Assembly (NCBI RefSeq): GCF_000739895.2
Contig: NZ_BBJS01000014.1
Location: 1 to 64,000, forward strand
Direction: 5' to 3'
DNA from: Sphingomonas paucimobilis NBRC 13935
Lineage (GTDB): Bacteria; Pseudomonadota; Alphaproteobacteria; Sphingomonadales; Sphingomonadaceae
DNA length: 64,000 nucleotides
A program made the translations under genes and the position numbers. The notes under the pieces are model-generated. The model ran no database searches. It had not been told where the DNA came from and saw only the letters and a list, made by a program, of their open reading frames with translations. Below, piece by piece: positions 25,094-33,362 of this stretch. Numbering within the stretch: the first letter of the stretch is position 1; every line of letters starts with the position of its first letter.

Positions 25094-25996
25094 TCAGGCG
25101 GCTTCCGCCAGCACCTGCGCCAGCAGACGGAAGTCCTTCTCGCGCGGGCTGGCCCGGCGCCACACCAGAGCGATCTTGCGCATGGCATTTTCGGCATCGA
25201 GGGGGCGCGCGGTGATATGGGTGTTGTCGAGAATACCCGAGCGCAGCGCCATTTCGGGCAGCATCGTCATGCCCAGCCCATTGTCGACCATCTGCACGAT
25301 CGTGTGGAGCGAGGTGCCCAGCATCGTCGCCTCGGCACGCAGTTCGGGGCGATTGCAGGCGGCGAGCGCATGATCCTTCAGGCAGTGGCCGTCCTCGAGC
25401 AGCAGCAGCCGATTTTCGTCGATCGCGGCCGCCGGAATGGCCGAGGGCGGTGCATTGTCTTCGTCGGTGGGAAAGGCGACGAACAGTCGGTCGTCGAACA
25501 AGGGTTCCGCTGTTACCTCACCGCAGGCGAAGGGCAGGGCGAGGAGGACGCAGTCGGTGCGGCCATTGTGGAGGCGCTCGCAGGCCGGCGCACTCGGCTC
25601 CTCGCGCAAGAAAAGCTTCAGGTCCGGATAGTCGTGGCGCAGCCGAGGCAGGATGCGCGGCAGCATGAACGGGGCGATGGTCGGGATGACCGACATCCGC
25701 ATCTCACCCGACAAGGGCCGGCCGGCGGCGCGGGCCATGTCGCCCAGTTCGTCCGCCTCGCGCAGCACACGCCGGGCCTTGTCGGCGATCCGCTCGCCCA
25801 GCGGCGTGAAGCGCACCACGCGCCGCGTCCGCTCGACCAGCGTCACGCCAATCAATGTTTCCAACTCGCGCAGGCCCGCCGACAAGGTCGATTGCGTGAC
25901 GAAGCACGCATCGGCCGCGCGCCCGAAATGGCCATGGTCCTGCAGGGCCACGAGATATTGAAGCTGTTTCAGTGTCGGTAGGTAGGTCGCGGCCAT
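25094..25996 (-). CDS. oxyR: Hydrogen peroxide-inducible LysR regulator
   Basis: A 300-residue LysR-family regulator. The helix-turn-helix is near the N-terminus (LQDHGHFGRAADACFVTQSTLSA, read as HFGRAAD and TQSTLS). The redox pair of OxyR is present in GHCLKDHALAAC, with the two cysteines nine residues apart as in C199/C208 of E. coli OxyR. Peroxide oxidises the first Cys and switches on target genes. It is divergent from ahpC-ahpD, 158 bases away, which are its obvious targets. Confidence 0.95.
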   Translation of the reverse strand: MAATYLPTLKQLQYLVALQDHGHFGRAADACFVTQSTLSAGLRELETLIGVTLVERTRRVVRFTPLGERIADKARRVLREADELGDMARAAGRPLSGEMRMSVIPTIAPFMLPRILPRLRHDYPDLKLFLREEPSAPACERLHNGRTDCVLLALPFACGEVTAEPLFDDRLFVAFPTDEDNAPPSAIPAAAIDENRLLLLEDGHCLKDHALAACNRPELRAEATMLGTSLHTIVQMVDNGLGMTMLPEMALRSGILDNTHITARPLDAENAMRKIALVWRRASPREKDFRLLAQVLAEAA

Positions 25997-26004
25997 TGAT
26001 CGTC

Positions 26005-26041
26005 TCAGTCGATTGCGATTTGACAAATAGCTTGTTGGATC
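26005..26041. promoter_or_regulatory. Candidate OxyR-binding region between oxyR and ahpC
   Basis: OxyR contacts four 4-base elements spaced 11 bases apart (ATAG, CTAT, ATAG, CTAT). Here the 11-base ladder reads TCAG, CGAT, ATAG, GATC: the third is perfect and the second matches three of four. It is close to oxyR, in the shared promoter region. The match is modest. Confidence 0.35.
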
Positions 26042-26154
26042 AACGGCGCCAGTCCCCATATCCGTCACTGCAACGAATACAGGCGGGATAGCCGCCGATC
26101 GTTGCAGAGGATGGCCTGAAGCCGAATTTTGGGAAGAGAAGGAGGCACATTGCC

Positions 26155-26700
26155 ATGTTGACCGTTGGAGACAAGCTCCCCGCATTCACCGTTCCCGTCC
26201 AGCAGGGTACCAACGCGCTGCCCGCTGGCGAGACGATCAGCGATACCTCGTACGAGGGCAAGTGGAAGGTCCTGTTTTACTGGCCGAAGGATTTCACCTT
26301 CGTGTGCCCGACCGAGATCGTCGGCTATGCGCAGTTGAAGGACGATTTCGCCGATCGTGACGCCGTGCTGATCGGCGCGTCGACCGACACCGCGCATGTC
26401 CACCTGGCATGGCGCAAGTCGGATCCCGATCTGGCCGCGGCCGATTTTCCCTGGATCGCGGACAATGGCCGCGTCCTTGCCGACGCGCTGGGCATCGTCG
26501 ACAAGAATGAGCATGTCGCTTACCGCGCGACCTTCATCATCGATCCCGACAATGTCATCCAGCACGTCACCATCAACGGCCTGAACGTCGGTCGTAACCC
26601 GCAGGAAACCCTGCGTGTTCTCGACGCGCTGCAGACCGACGAGCTCTGCCCGTGCAACTGGAACAAGGGCGACGACGTCCTCCAGCTCGCGGCCGAATAA
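26155..26700 (+). CDS. ahpC: Peroxiredoxin, alkyl hydroperoxide reductase subunit C
   Basis: A 181-residue typical 2-Cys peroxiredoxin that reduces organic peroxides and H2O2. The peroxidatic Cys is in FTFVCPTEIV and the resolving Cys in the C-terminal ELCPCNWNKG, which has an extra Cys as in the AhpC forms recycled by AhpD. GAAGGAGG precedes the ATG. It is divergent from oxyR and followed by ahpD 118 bases downstream, with a GC hairpin in between. No ahpF is present, so AhpD is the likely reductant. Confidence 0.96.
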   Translation: MLTVGDKLPAFTVPVQQGTNALPAGETISDTSYEGKWKVLFYWPKDFTFVCPTEIVGYAQLKDDFADRDAVLIGASTDTAHVHLAWRKSDPDLAAADFPWIADNGRVLADALGIVDKNEHVAYRATFIIDPDNVIQHVTINGLNVGRNPQETLRVLDALQTDELCPCNWNKGDDVLQLAAE

Positions 26701-26710
26701 TCTTCGCGTC

Positions 26711-26731
26711 GGGGGGCGGCAGCGTCCCCCC
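26711..26731 (+). terminator. Hairpin between ahpC and ahpD
   Basis: GGGGGG and CCCCCC flank a 9-base loop, 10 bases after the ahpC stop, followed by GGCCTGTCTTTT. It could be a partial terminator or stabiliser that leaves more ahpC than ahpD message. Confidence 0.45.
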
Positions 26732-26818
26732 GGCCTGTCTTTTCGATGCCCCGGCGAGGGTTGTCGGTCTTCCCGATCGACAGTCCGGACTGGGGCATCG
26801 TGTATCTGGAGCATGAAT

Positions 26819-27340
26819 ATGTCGCTCAAGGAATTTGCCGGGCAATTGCCCGATTTCGCCAAGGACATCCGCCTGAATGTCGGCTCGCTGCTGAACGAAG
26901 CGGTGCTGAACGACCAGCGCAAATACGGCCTGCTGCTCACCTGCGCCCATGGCTCGGGCTATAAGCCGCTGGTCGAGGCCGCCGAAGCCGAATGCGCGCC
27001 CAAGCTGTCGCCCGAGGCGGCGACCGCGGCACGTGCGGCGGCAGCGGTGATGGCGATGAACAATGTCTATTATCGCTTCACCCATCTGGCCGGGAACCAG
27101 GAATATCGCAACATGCCGGCCAAGCTGCGCATGAACGTGATCGGCGCGCCCGGCATCGACAAGATCGATTTCGAGCTGTTCAGCCTGGCGGTGTCGGCGA
27201 TGAACGGCTGCGGCATGTGCATCGACGCGCATGAGGCCGTACTGAAGAAGTCGGGCGTCTCGGCCGAGATCATCCAGACGGCGGTCCGGATCGCGGCGGT
27301 GATGCAGGCGGTGGCGACGACGCACTCGGCCGTCGCCTGA
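26819..27340 (+). CDS. ahpD: Alkyl hydroperoxide reductase AhpD
   Basis: A 173-residue carboxymuconolactone-decarboxylase-fold protein that passes electrons to AhpC. The redox motif is NGCGMCIDAHE (C-x-x-C plus the catalytic His), preceded by the proton-relay Glu region, as in Mycobacterium AhpD. ATG at 26819 has GGAG about 8 bases upstream; the ATG two codons earlier is too close to it. Same-strand partner of ahpC, likely OxyR-controlled. Confidence 0.95.
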   Translation: MSLKEFAGQLPDFAKDIRLNVGSLLNEAVLNDQRKYGLLLTCAHGSGYKPLVEAAEAECAPKLSPEAATAARAAAAVMAMNNVYYRFTHLAGNQEYRNMPAKLRMNVIGAPGIDKIDFELFSLAVSAMNGCGMCIDAHEAVLKKSGVSAEIIQTAVRIAAVMQAVATTHSAVA

Positions 27341-27348
27341 TCCTGTCG

Positions 27349-27382
27349 CGGACGCCCCGCCCATGGTGGGGCAGGGCGTCCG
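27349..27382. terminator. Hairpin between convergent ahpD and TauE/SafE genes
   Basis: CGGACGCCC pairs with GGGCGTCCG, continued by CCC/GGG pairs around a small loop; it starts 8 bases after ahpD and ends 8 bases before the convergent gene's stop. No clear T-run, so its strength as a terminator is uncertain. Confidence 0.5.
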
Positions 27383-27390
27383 GACAAAAC

Positions 27391-28152
27391 TTACTTGAAC
27401 GCGTTGTAGAGACCCCAAAGGCTGGTCAGGGTCACGATGATCCCGACCATCAGCAACAGCTTTTGCGGCGGCACCCGCTTGGCGAGCATTGCGCCGAAGG
27501 GGGCGGCGAAGATCCCGCCGATCAGCAGGCCGACCGTCGCCATGGTGAAAGCGGCCCAGCCCATCTGCGTGATGAACGTCGCCGAGATGGTGGCGGTCAG
27601 GAAGAACTCGGCGGTGTTGACCGTACCGATCGTCAGGCGCGGTGCCGCGCCCTGTGCCAGCAGGTTGGACGTGACCACGGGGCCCCAGCCGCCGCCGCCC
27701 GCCGCATCCAGAAAGCCGCCGATCAGGCCGAGCGGCTCGACGATCTTGGGCTCGCGGACATTCGGGCGATGCCGGAGCGCGCGGATCAGCAGATAGACGC
27801 CGATACCCGCCAGATACATCAGGATGAACGGCTTCACGACGGCTGCATCGATGTTGGACAGGACATAGGCGCCAAGCGCACCACCGATCACGCCGGGGAT
27901 CATCAACCGCAGGAAGAGCTTCCAGTCGACATTGCGGTGAACCGCATGGCTGATCCCCGATACCGCGGTGGTGAAGGTCTCGACGCTGTGCACGCCGGCC
28001 GATGCTGCGGCGGGCGGGACGCCGAGGCTCATCAGCAAGGTATTGGAAATCACCCCGAAGGCCATGCCCAGAGCGCCATCGACGACCTGCGCGGCAAAGC
28101 CGACGGCGACGAACGGCAGGATATGAATCAGGTCGAAGCTGCTCAGGTCCAT
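27391..28152 (-). CDS. TauE/SafE family sulfite/organosulfonate exporter
   Basis: A 253-residue membrane protein with about eight TM helices and the two repeats of the TauE/SafE family: QVVDGALGMAFGVISNTLLMSLGVPPAAA near the N-terminus (read as VDGALGMAFG) and the second-half GFLDAAGGGGWGPVVTSNLLAQG (read as GGGGWGP). The start ATG at 28152 has AAGGAG 5 bases upstream. It is divergent from cysE, so a link to sulfur metabolism is plausible, though substrates of most family members are unproven. Confidence 0.88.
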   Translation of the reverse strand: MDLSSFDLIHILPFVAVGFAAQVVDGALGMAFGVISNTLLMSLGVPPAAASAGVHSVETFTTAVSGISHAVHRNVDWKLFLRLMIPGVIGGALGAYVLSNIDAAVVKPFILMYLAGIGVYLLIRALRHRPNVREPKIVEPLGLIGGFLDAAGGGGWGPVVTSNLLAQGAAPRLTIGTVNTAEFFLTATISATFITQMGWAAFTMATVGLLIGGIFAAPFGAMLAKRVPPQKLLLMVGIIVTLTSLWGLYNAFK

Positions 28153-28319
28153 TGTATCTCCTTGCCCTTTGCCCGAAAGGGCGGTGACGCCGGACATGCC
28201 GTTTGCCGCTATATCCTGCAACAAAGATAGACTTTAGGGGTGTGGTCCGGTTCCCGTGTTTGGCTGGAATTTGTCGAATGCTGTGCCTAAATGCCGGTAT
28301 CGCATATGGGGACATGCTC

Positions 28320-29003
28320 ATGCCGAGCCGATTGGCCGCTTATCTCGATTCGATCCGGGCCCGTGATCCCGCACCACATTCACGCGCGGAAATCCTGCTC
28401 TATCCGGGTGTCTGGGCCTTGGCGGGGCATAAGGTCGCGCACCGGCTGTACCGGGCACGGGCCTTCTTCCTCGCGCGGCTGGTCAACCATTTCACCCGCT
28501 TCCTGACCGCGATCGACATTCATCCCGGCGCCAAGATCGGACGCAATTTCTTCATCGATCACGGCTTCGTCGTCATTGGTGAGACGGCCGAGATCGGCGA
28601 TGACGTGACCATTTATCAGTGCGTGACGCTGGGGGGCACCAGCCCGGACAATGGCGTGGCGGGCAAGCGCCACCCCACGCTGATGGACGGCGCGATCGTC
28701 GGATCTGGCGCGCAGGTTCTCGGCCCGATCACGGTCGGACCGCGCGCGCGGGTCGGCGCCAATGCCGTGGTGACTCGCGATGTGCCCGAAGGTGCGGTGA
28801 TGGTCGGCATCCCGGCGCGCCCGACCATGGTCGAGGGCGGCGCGGCGCCCGAAAAGCGCTTCGTCCCCTATGGAACGCCCTGTTCCGAGCTGTTCGATCC
28901 GCAGACCCAGAAGGTCGAAAAGCTACGCTGTGAACTCGATACGCTGCGCCGCCAACTCGACATGCTGCTCGCCGAGCAGGAAGAGAAGCGCGACCGCGCC
29001 TGA
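28320..29003 (+). CDS. cysE: Serine O-acetyltransferase
   Basis: A 227-residue left-handed beta-helix enzyme that makes O-acetylserine, the carbon acceptor for cysteine synthesis. The family region IHPGAKIGRNFFIDHGFVVIGETAEIGDD (read as HPGAKIG, FIDHG, IGETAEIG) is followed by QCVTLGGT, KRHPTLMDGAIVGSGAQVLG and VPEGAVMVGIPAR. It is the short (EpsC/SATase) type with a C-terminal coiled coil (EKLRCELDTLRRQLDMLLAEQ, near residues 195-215). ATG at 28320 fits GGGGA 8 bases upstream better than ATG at 28314. It overlaps the next gene as TGATG. Confidence 0.93.
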   Translation: MPSRLAAYLDSIRARDPAPHSRAEILLYPGVWALAGHKVAHRLYRARAFFLARLVNHFTRFLTAIDIHPGAKIGRNFFIDHGFVVIGETAEIGDDVTIYQCVTLGGTSPDNGVAGKRHPTLMDGAIVGSGAQVLGPITVGPRARVGANAVVTRDVPEGAVMVGIPARPTMVEGGAAPEKRFVPYGTPCSELFDPQTQKVEKLRCELDTLRRQLDMLLAEQEEKRDRA

Positions 29004-29335
29004 TGGGGATCGTGCCCTTTCCCCGCGCGCCTAGCCAGGTCGGGTTCGAGCGGGCCGAACTGACGCGCATTCTGGACTTGTACGGGCGAATGGTCGCGGC
29101 CGGTCATTGGCGGGACTATGCGATGGATTTGGGCCGGGACGCCGCGATCTTTTCGGCCTTTCGCCGTACGGCGGAGCGGCCTGAATATCGCATCGAAAAA
29201 CGCCCCGCGCTCCGCAATCGACAGGGCATGTGGGCGCTGATCGGCGAGGGTGGCATGGTATTAAAACGGGGCCACGAACTGGGCCCGGTCCTCGCCCCCG
29301 TCGAGCGACGGCTGCTGAAACTGGTGGACGAATAG
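29003..29335 (+). CDS. DUF2794 family protein
   Basis: A 110-residue protein of unknown function, family DUF2794, conserved in Alphaproteobacteria. The recognisable core is ELTRILDLYGRMVAAGHWRDY, then FRRTAERPEYRIEKRP and QGMWALIGEGG. It is soluble with no signal peptide. The ATG overlaps the cysE stop by one base (TGATG), which implies translational coupling. No catalytic residues stand out. Confidence 0.88.
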   Translation: MGIVPFPRAPSQVGFERAELTRILDLYGRMVAAGHWRDYAMDLGRDAAIFSAFRRTAERPEYRIEKRPALRNRQGMWALIGEGGMVLKRGHELGPVLAPVERRLLKLVDE

Positions 29336-29359
29336 GTCCCCCGGCCTGTCATGAGAAAA

Positions 29360-29394
29360 GCGCCGGCCCTCCTGTGAGAGCCGGCGCCTTCTTT
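29360..29394. terminator. Bidirectional terminator after the DUF2794 gene
   Basis: GCGCCGGC and GCCGGCGC form an 8-base stem with a 12-base loop, followed by CTTCTTT on the plus strand and TTTTCTC on the minus strand. It serves the cysE operon and the convergent secreted-protein gene. Confidence 0.75.
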
Positions 29395-29419
29395 ATCCTA
29401 ACCGTTCAGTATCGGACGA

Positions 29420-29782
29420 TTACTTGCCGCCGCGCTGACGGCACTGGTCATACTGACCCTTCTTGCAGATCGGATAGCTTTCGCGGGCGGCGGGCGGCGG
29501 GAAAGCCTGTTCGGGGCTCGGCGCCTGCTTGAACACGATCGGAGCACCCGCCTGCGGCGTACCGGCGAGGGCGGGCTGGGCGGGCTGATAGCCTCCGGCC
29601 GTCTCGGTGCCGGCCGATGCGCTCATACCGGCCTGCGCCGACATGGTACCATCGGTGGTCGAGGTCGTCGTGCTGGCCTGACCCTGAGCCTGGGTCTGAG
29701 CGGCCGCGTCCGCCTGGGTGGTATCCTGAGCGAAGACGGGCGCGGCGATCAGGGCCGTGGCCGCCAGAAAAACGAGCTTCAT
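29420..29782 (-). CDS. Secreted Gln/Ala/Thr-rich hypothetical protein
   Basis: A 120-residue exported protein. A signal peptide (MKLVFLAATALIAAPVFA) is followed by a low-complexity region rich in Gln, Ala, Thr and Ser (residues 20-75), then a Pro-rich part and a short Cys-containing tail, YPICKKGQYDQCRQRGGK. The two cysteines may form a disulfide. GGAG precedes the ATG by 6 bases. I do not recognise a family with known function; similar short low-complexity proteins occur in sphingomonads. Confidence 0.75.
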   Translation of the reverse strand: MKLVFLAATALIAAPVFAQDTTQADAAAQTQAQGQASTTTSTTDGTMSAQAGMSASAGTETAGGYQPAQPALAGTPQAGAPIVFKQAPSPEQAFPPPAARESYPICKKGQYDQCRQRGGK

Positions 29783-29919
29783 GCGAATCTCCTATTCAGA
29801 AGCGCAAGTGCGTTAGCGCGGGATGAGGAACGCCCCACCCGGCACTTGGCTCCCTTGTTTCGCTTCCGACCCGATTACAGATGCATTTTTCATCCATTTT
29901 CGGATCGAATGCGGGGAGA

Positions 29920-30612
29920 TCAGACGCCGGCGTCCAGCGAATAGCCCGCCGAGCGGACAGTGCGGATGATATCGGGCCGATCGCCAATGTTGATCGCCTT
30001 ACGCAAGCGGCGGATATGCACGTCGACGGTGCGGCTTTCGATATCCGAATCATGGCCCCAGACCGCATCGAGCAACCGCTCGCGCGAGAAGACCCAGCCC
30101 GGATGCTCCAGGAAATGCTTGAGCAGGCGGAATTCGGTGGGCCCGAGCGAGACGACCTCGCCCGCGCGGCGGACCTTGTGACCCACCGTATCCATCTCGA
30201 TGTCCGCATAGACCAAGGCTTCGCCGGCCAAGGCAGGGCGGACGCGGCGAAGGACGGCACCGACGCGCGCGACCAGCTCGCGCGGCGAGAAGGGCTTGGT
30301 CACATAATCGTCCGCGCCCGTCTCCAGCCCGCGCACGCGGTCCTCTTCCTCACCGCGCGCGGTCAGCATGATGATCGGCACATTGGCGGTCTCCGGCGCG
30401 CGGCGCAGGCGGCGACACACCTCGATCCCCGAAATCCCCTCGACCATCCAGTCGAGCAGGACGATGTCCGGCGTGTTCTCGCGCGCCAGCAGCAGCGCCT
30501 CCTCGCCATCGGGGGTGTGGACGACCTCGAAATCCTCGCGCTTGAAATGGAAGACGAGCAGTTCCGCCAGCGCGGCGTCGTCTTCGACCAGCAACATCTT
30601 TACCCGTGCCAT
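29920..30612 (-). CDS. phoB: Phosphate regulon response regulator
   Basis: A 230-residue OmpR-family regulator: receiver at residues 4-120 (MLLVEDD acid pocket, phospho-Asp in IVLLDWMVEG, Lys in TKPFSP) and a winged helix at 135-228 (LGPTEFRLLKHFLEHPG, then SRTVDVHIRRLRKAI). LLDWM and the DWM pattern are typical of PhoB. It is phosphorylated by PhoR under phosphate starvation and binds PHO boxes. It is the last gene of phoR-pstSCAB-phoU-phoB, 13 bases after phoU. Confidence 0.96.
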   Translation of the reverse strand: MARVKMLLVEDDAALAELLVFHFKREDFEVVHTPDGEEALLLARENTPDIVLLDWMVEGISGIEVCRRLRRAPETANVPIIMLTARGEEEDRVRGLETGADDYVTKPFSPRELVARVGAVLRRVRPALAGEALVYADIEMDTVGHKVRRAGEVVSLGPTEFRLLKHFLEHPGWVFSRERLLDAVWGHDSDIESRTVDVHIRRLRKAINIGDRPDIIRTVRSAGYSLDAGV

Positions 30613-30625
30613 GGTGCCTGTTCCC

Positions 30626-31309
30626 TCAAGAAGGCAGAGTGCCGCTGCGGTCACGCTCGCCCATTTGCGTGCCCGTGGCGGCGAAATAGACCATCTCCGC
30701 GACGTTCGTCGCATGATCCCCGATCCGTTCGAGATTCTTGGCGATGAACAGCAGGTGCGCGACCTGTCCGATCGTCTTGGGATTCTCGACCATATGGGTG
30801 ACGAGCGTGCGGAAGATGGAATCGTAGAAATCGTCGAGCGCGGTGTCGCTGTCGCGCACGCGGATCGCCGCCTCGGCATCGCGCGCGGCGAAGGCATCAA
30901 GCACGTCATGCACCATCGCCGAGGCGATCTTGGCCATGGCGGGCAGGATCGAGATCGGCTCGATCCGATCCTCGCTCTCCAGCATGGGCACGCGCTTGGC
31001 GATGTTCTTGGCATAGTCGCCGATACGTTCGACGACGCTGGCGATCTTGAGCGCGGCGACGACCTCGCGCAGGTCGTTGGCCATGGGGGCCCGGAGGGCG
31101 ATCGTGCGCACGGCCAGTCGCTCGACCTCGGCCTCGATCAGGTCGATCGCCTTGTCGTCCTCGCGCACCTTGCGCGCCAGTTCCAGATCGGAGCGCTGCA
31201 GCGCCTTGATCGCATTGGCGATCGCTTCCTCGGCCAATCCGCCCATCTGGCTGATCAGTCCGCGCAAGCGGCCGATATCGTTGTCAAAGGCTTTTACGGT
31301 GTGGTCCAT
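30626..31309 (-). CDS. phoU: Phosphate transport/signalling accessory protein
   Basis: A 227-residue all-helical protein with two PhoU repeats. Metal-binding signatures are readable in each: VVERIGDYAKNIAKRV and NLERIGDHATNVAEMV (E/D-x3-D motifs). It links the PstSCAB transporter to PhoR and keeps the Pho response off when phosphate is plentiful. Start ATG at 31309 lies 11 bases after the pstB stop; phoB follows. Confidence 0.96.
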   Translation of the reverse strand: MDHTVKAFDNDIGRLRGLISQMGGLAEEAIANAIKALQRSDLELARKVREDDKAIDLIEAEVERLAVRTIALRAPMANDLREVVAALKIASVVERIGDYAKNIAKRVPMLESEDRIEPISILPAMAKIASAMVHDVLDAFAARDAEAAIRVRDSDTALDDFYDSIFRTLVTHMVENPKTIGQVAHLLFIAKNLERIGDHATNVAEMVYFAATGTQMGERDRSGTLPS

Positions 31310-31320
31310 GATCCTCGTCC

Positions 31321-32082
31321 TCAGCCGTAACGGCCGGTAATATAGTCCTTGGTCCGCTCTTCCTTCGGGTTCGTGAAGATGTCGGACGTCTTTCCATACT
31401 CGACCAAGGTGCCGAGATGGAAAAAGGCGGTACGCTGCGAAACGCGGGCCGCCTGTTGCATGTTGTGCGTGACGATGGCGATGGCATAGCGGCCGCGCAG
31501 GTCGTGGATCAGTTCCTCGATCTTGGCGGTGGCGATCGGGTCCAGCGCGCTGCACGGCTCGTCCATCAGGATGACTTCCGGATCGACCGCGATGGCGCGT
31601 GCGATGCACAGACGCTGCTGCTGGCCGCCCGACAATGCGGTGCCGCTTTCGGAGAGGCGATCCTTCACTTCGTTCCAAAGGCCGGCGCGGGTCAGCGAAC
31701 GCTCGACGATCATGTCGAGCTCGCCGCGCGAATTGGCCAGGCCATGGATGCGCGGGCCATAGGCCACATTCTCGTAGATCGACTTGGGGAAGGGATTGGG
31801 CTTCTGGAACACCATGCCGACCCGTGCGCGCAACTGCACCACATCCATCTCTGGCGCGTAGATATCTTGCCCGTCGAGGCGCACGTCACCCGACACCCGC
31901 GCCGAGGGGATGGTGTCGTTCATCCGGTTGAGCGTGCGTAGGAAGGTCGATTTGCCGCAGCCCGACGGGCCGATAAAGGCGATGACATGGTCCATGTCGA
32001 CATCGATCGAAATGTCGTGGATCGCCTGTTTGGCGCCATAGGACACGCTGACGTTGCGCGCAGTTATCTTGGGGGTGCTCAC
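31321..32082 (-). CDS. pstB: Phosphate ABC transporter ATP-binding protein
   Basis: A 253-residue ABC ATPase of the high-affinity phosphate importer. Walker A is GPSGCGKST, the Q loop [20 protein letters not shown] is diagnostic for PstB, the signature is LSGGQQQRL and Walker B is [13 protein letters not shown], with the switch His in VTHNMQQA. It starts with GTG, which overlaps the pstA stop as GTGA. Confidence 0.97.
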   Translation of the reverse strand: MSTPKITARNVSVSYGAKQAIHDISIDVDMDHVIAFIGPSGCGKSTFLRTLNRMNDTIPSARVSGDVRLDGQDIYAPEMDVVQLRARVGMVFQKPNPFPKSIYENVAYGPRIHGLANSRGELDMIVERSLTRAGLWNEVKDRLSESGTALSGGQQQRLCIARAIAVDPEVILMDEPCSALDPIATAKIEELIHDLRGRYAIAIVTHNMQQAARVSQRTAFFHLGTLVEYGKTSDIFTNPKEERTKDYITGRYG

Positions 32083-33362
32083 CAGCGTGTCTCAAAGCGA
32101 TTGCGGAGGTAGATGGCCAGCCCGTTCATCGCGAGCAGGAAGACCAGAAGGACGATGATCGCGGCCGAGGTCTTTTCGATGAAGCCCCGATCGACCTGAT
32201 CGGACCAGAGGAAGATCTGGACCGGCAGCACGGTCGACGGATCGGTCAGCCCGCGCGGCGGTGCCGCGATGAAGGCGCGCATGCCGATCATCAGCAGCGG
32301 CGCGGTCTCGCCCAGCGCGCGGGCCATGCCGATGATCGTGCCGGTTAAGATGCCGGGCAGCGCGAGCGGCAGGACATGGTGAAAGATCACCTGCACCCGT
32401 GAAGCCCCAATCGCCAGCGCGGCATCGCGGATCGAGGGCGGCACCGACTTGATCGCGTTACGCCCGGCGATGACGATGACCGGCATCGTCATCAGCGCGA
32501 GCGTCAGACCGCCGACCAGGGGGGCAGAGCGTGGCAGGCCGAAGGTGTTGAGGAACACCGCCAGCCCCAACAGGCCGAAGATGATCGACGGCACCGCCGC
32601 CAGATTGTTGATCGACACCTCGATCAGGTCGGTCCAGCGGTTCTTGGGCGCATATTCTTCCAGATAGAGAGCCGCCAGCACCCCGATCGGGAAAGCGAGC
32701 GCGAGCGTGACCAGCATGGTCAGCAGCGAGCCTTTGGCCGCGCCCCAGATACCCACGCGCGTCGGGTCGGTCGCATCGGCATCGGTCAGGAAATTCCAGT
32801 TCCATCCTGTCGACAGTACCCGCTGTTGCCGGAGACGTGCGACCACCCCTTCCGCATCGGGGGTGCCTTCGCCCTTGGCGGCGACATCATAGGGGCTGGC
32901 GACCGGCAGGGTGAAGGTGACCGTGCGGTGGAGGATCGACGGATCGCCCTTGATCGCATCGCGCACGATCAGCCATGCGCCGGGCGACAAGAGGTTCGCG
33001 CCGTCGCGACCGAACCGCATGGTGGCGGCCGTCGCGACCGCATCCTCCAAGCCGGCACCAGCCAGGGCAAGATCGGCGCTGCGCCCCTTCACCCGCGACG
33101 GCTCGATCGGCAGATCGGCATGGGCGAGATTGACCGGCAGCGTGACCTTCGTCTCGGTAAAGCCGCGAATGCCCTGCGCGACCATCGTGATCAGCAGAAA
33201 GGCCAGGAAGGCAGCCGACAGCGCCACCGCCGCCAGGCCCAGAAGCCGGAAGCGCCGCTCGGCCGCATAACGCCGGCGCAGTCGCCGCGCCATGGCCGGG
33301 CTGTCCCAGAGGGTGGGGCGGACGGGCGCATCGTCCGCAGGGGAGGACGGCCGATTATTCAT
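32079..33362 (-). CDS. pstA: Phosphate ABC transporter permease with N-terminal extension
   Basis: A 427-residue inner-membrane permease. The C-terminal 280 residues are the usual six-helix BPD domain with the EAA-type loop ([20 protein letters not shown]). The N-terminal 150 residues, holding TM1 ([21 protein letters not shown]) and a large periplasmic domain, correspond to the DUF3333-type extension seen in alphaproteobacterial PstA and absent from E. coli PstA (about 296 residues). It overlaps pstC by 8 bases and pstB by 4. Confidence 0.94.
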   Translation of the reverse strand: MNNRPSSPADDAPVRPTLWDSPAMARRLRRRYAAERRFRLLGLAAVALSAAFLAFLLITMVAQGIRGFTETKVTLPVNLAHADLPIEPSRVKGRSADLALAGAGLEDAVATAATMRFGRDGANLLSPGAWLIVRDAIKGDPSILHRTVTFTLPVASPYDVAAKGEGTPDAEGVVARLRQQRVLSTGWNWNFLTDADATDPTRVGIWGAAKGSLLTMLVTLALAFPIGVLAALYLEEYAPKNRWTDLIEVSINNLAAVPSIIFGLLGLAVFLNTFGLPRSAPLVGGLTLALMTMPVIVIAGRNAIKSVPPSIRDAALAIGASRVQVIFHHVLPLALPGILTGTIIGMARALGETAPLLMIGMRAFIAAPPRGLTDPSTVLPVQIFLWSDQVDRGFIEKTSAAIIVLLVFLLAMNGLAIYLRNRFETRW

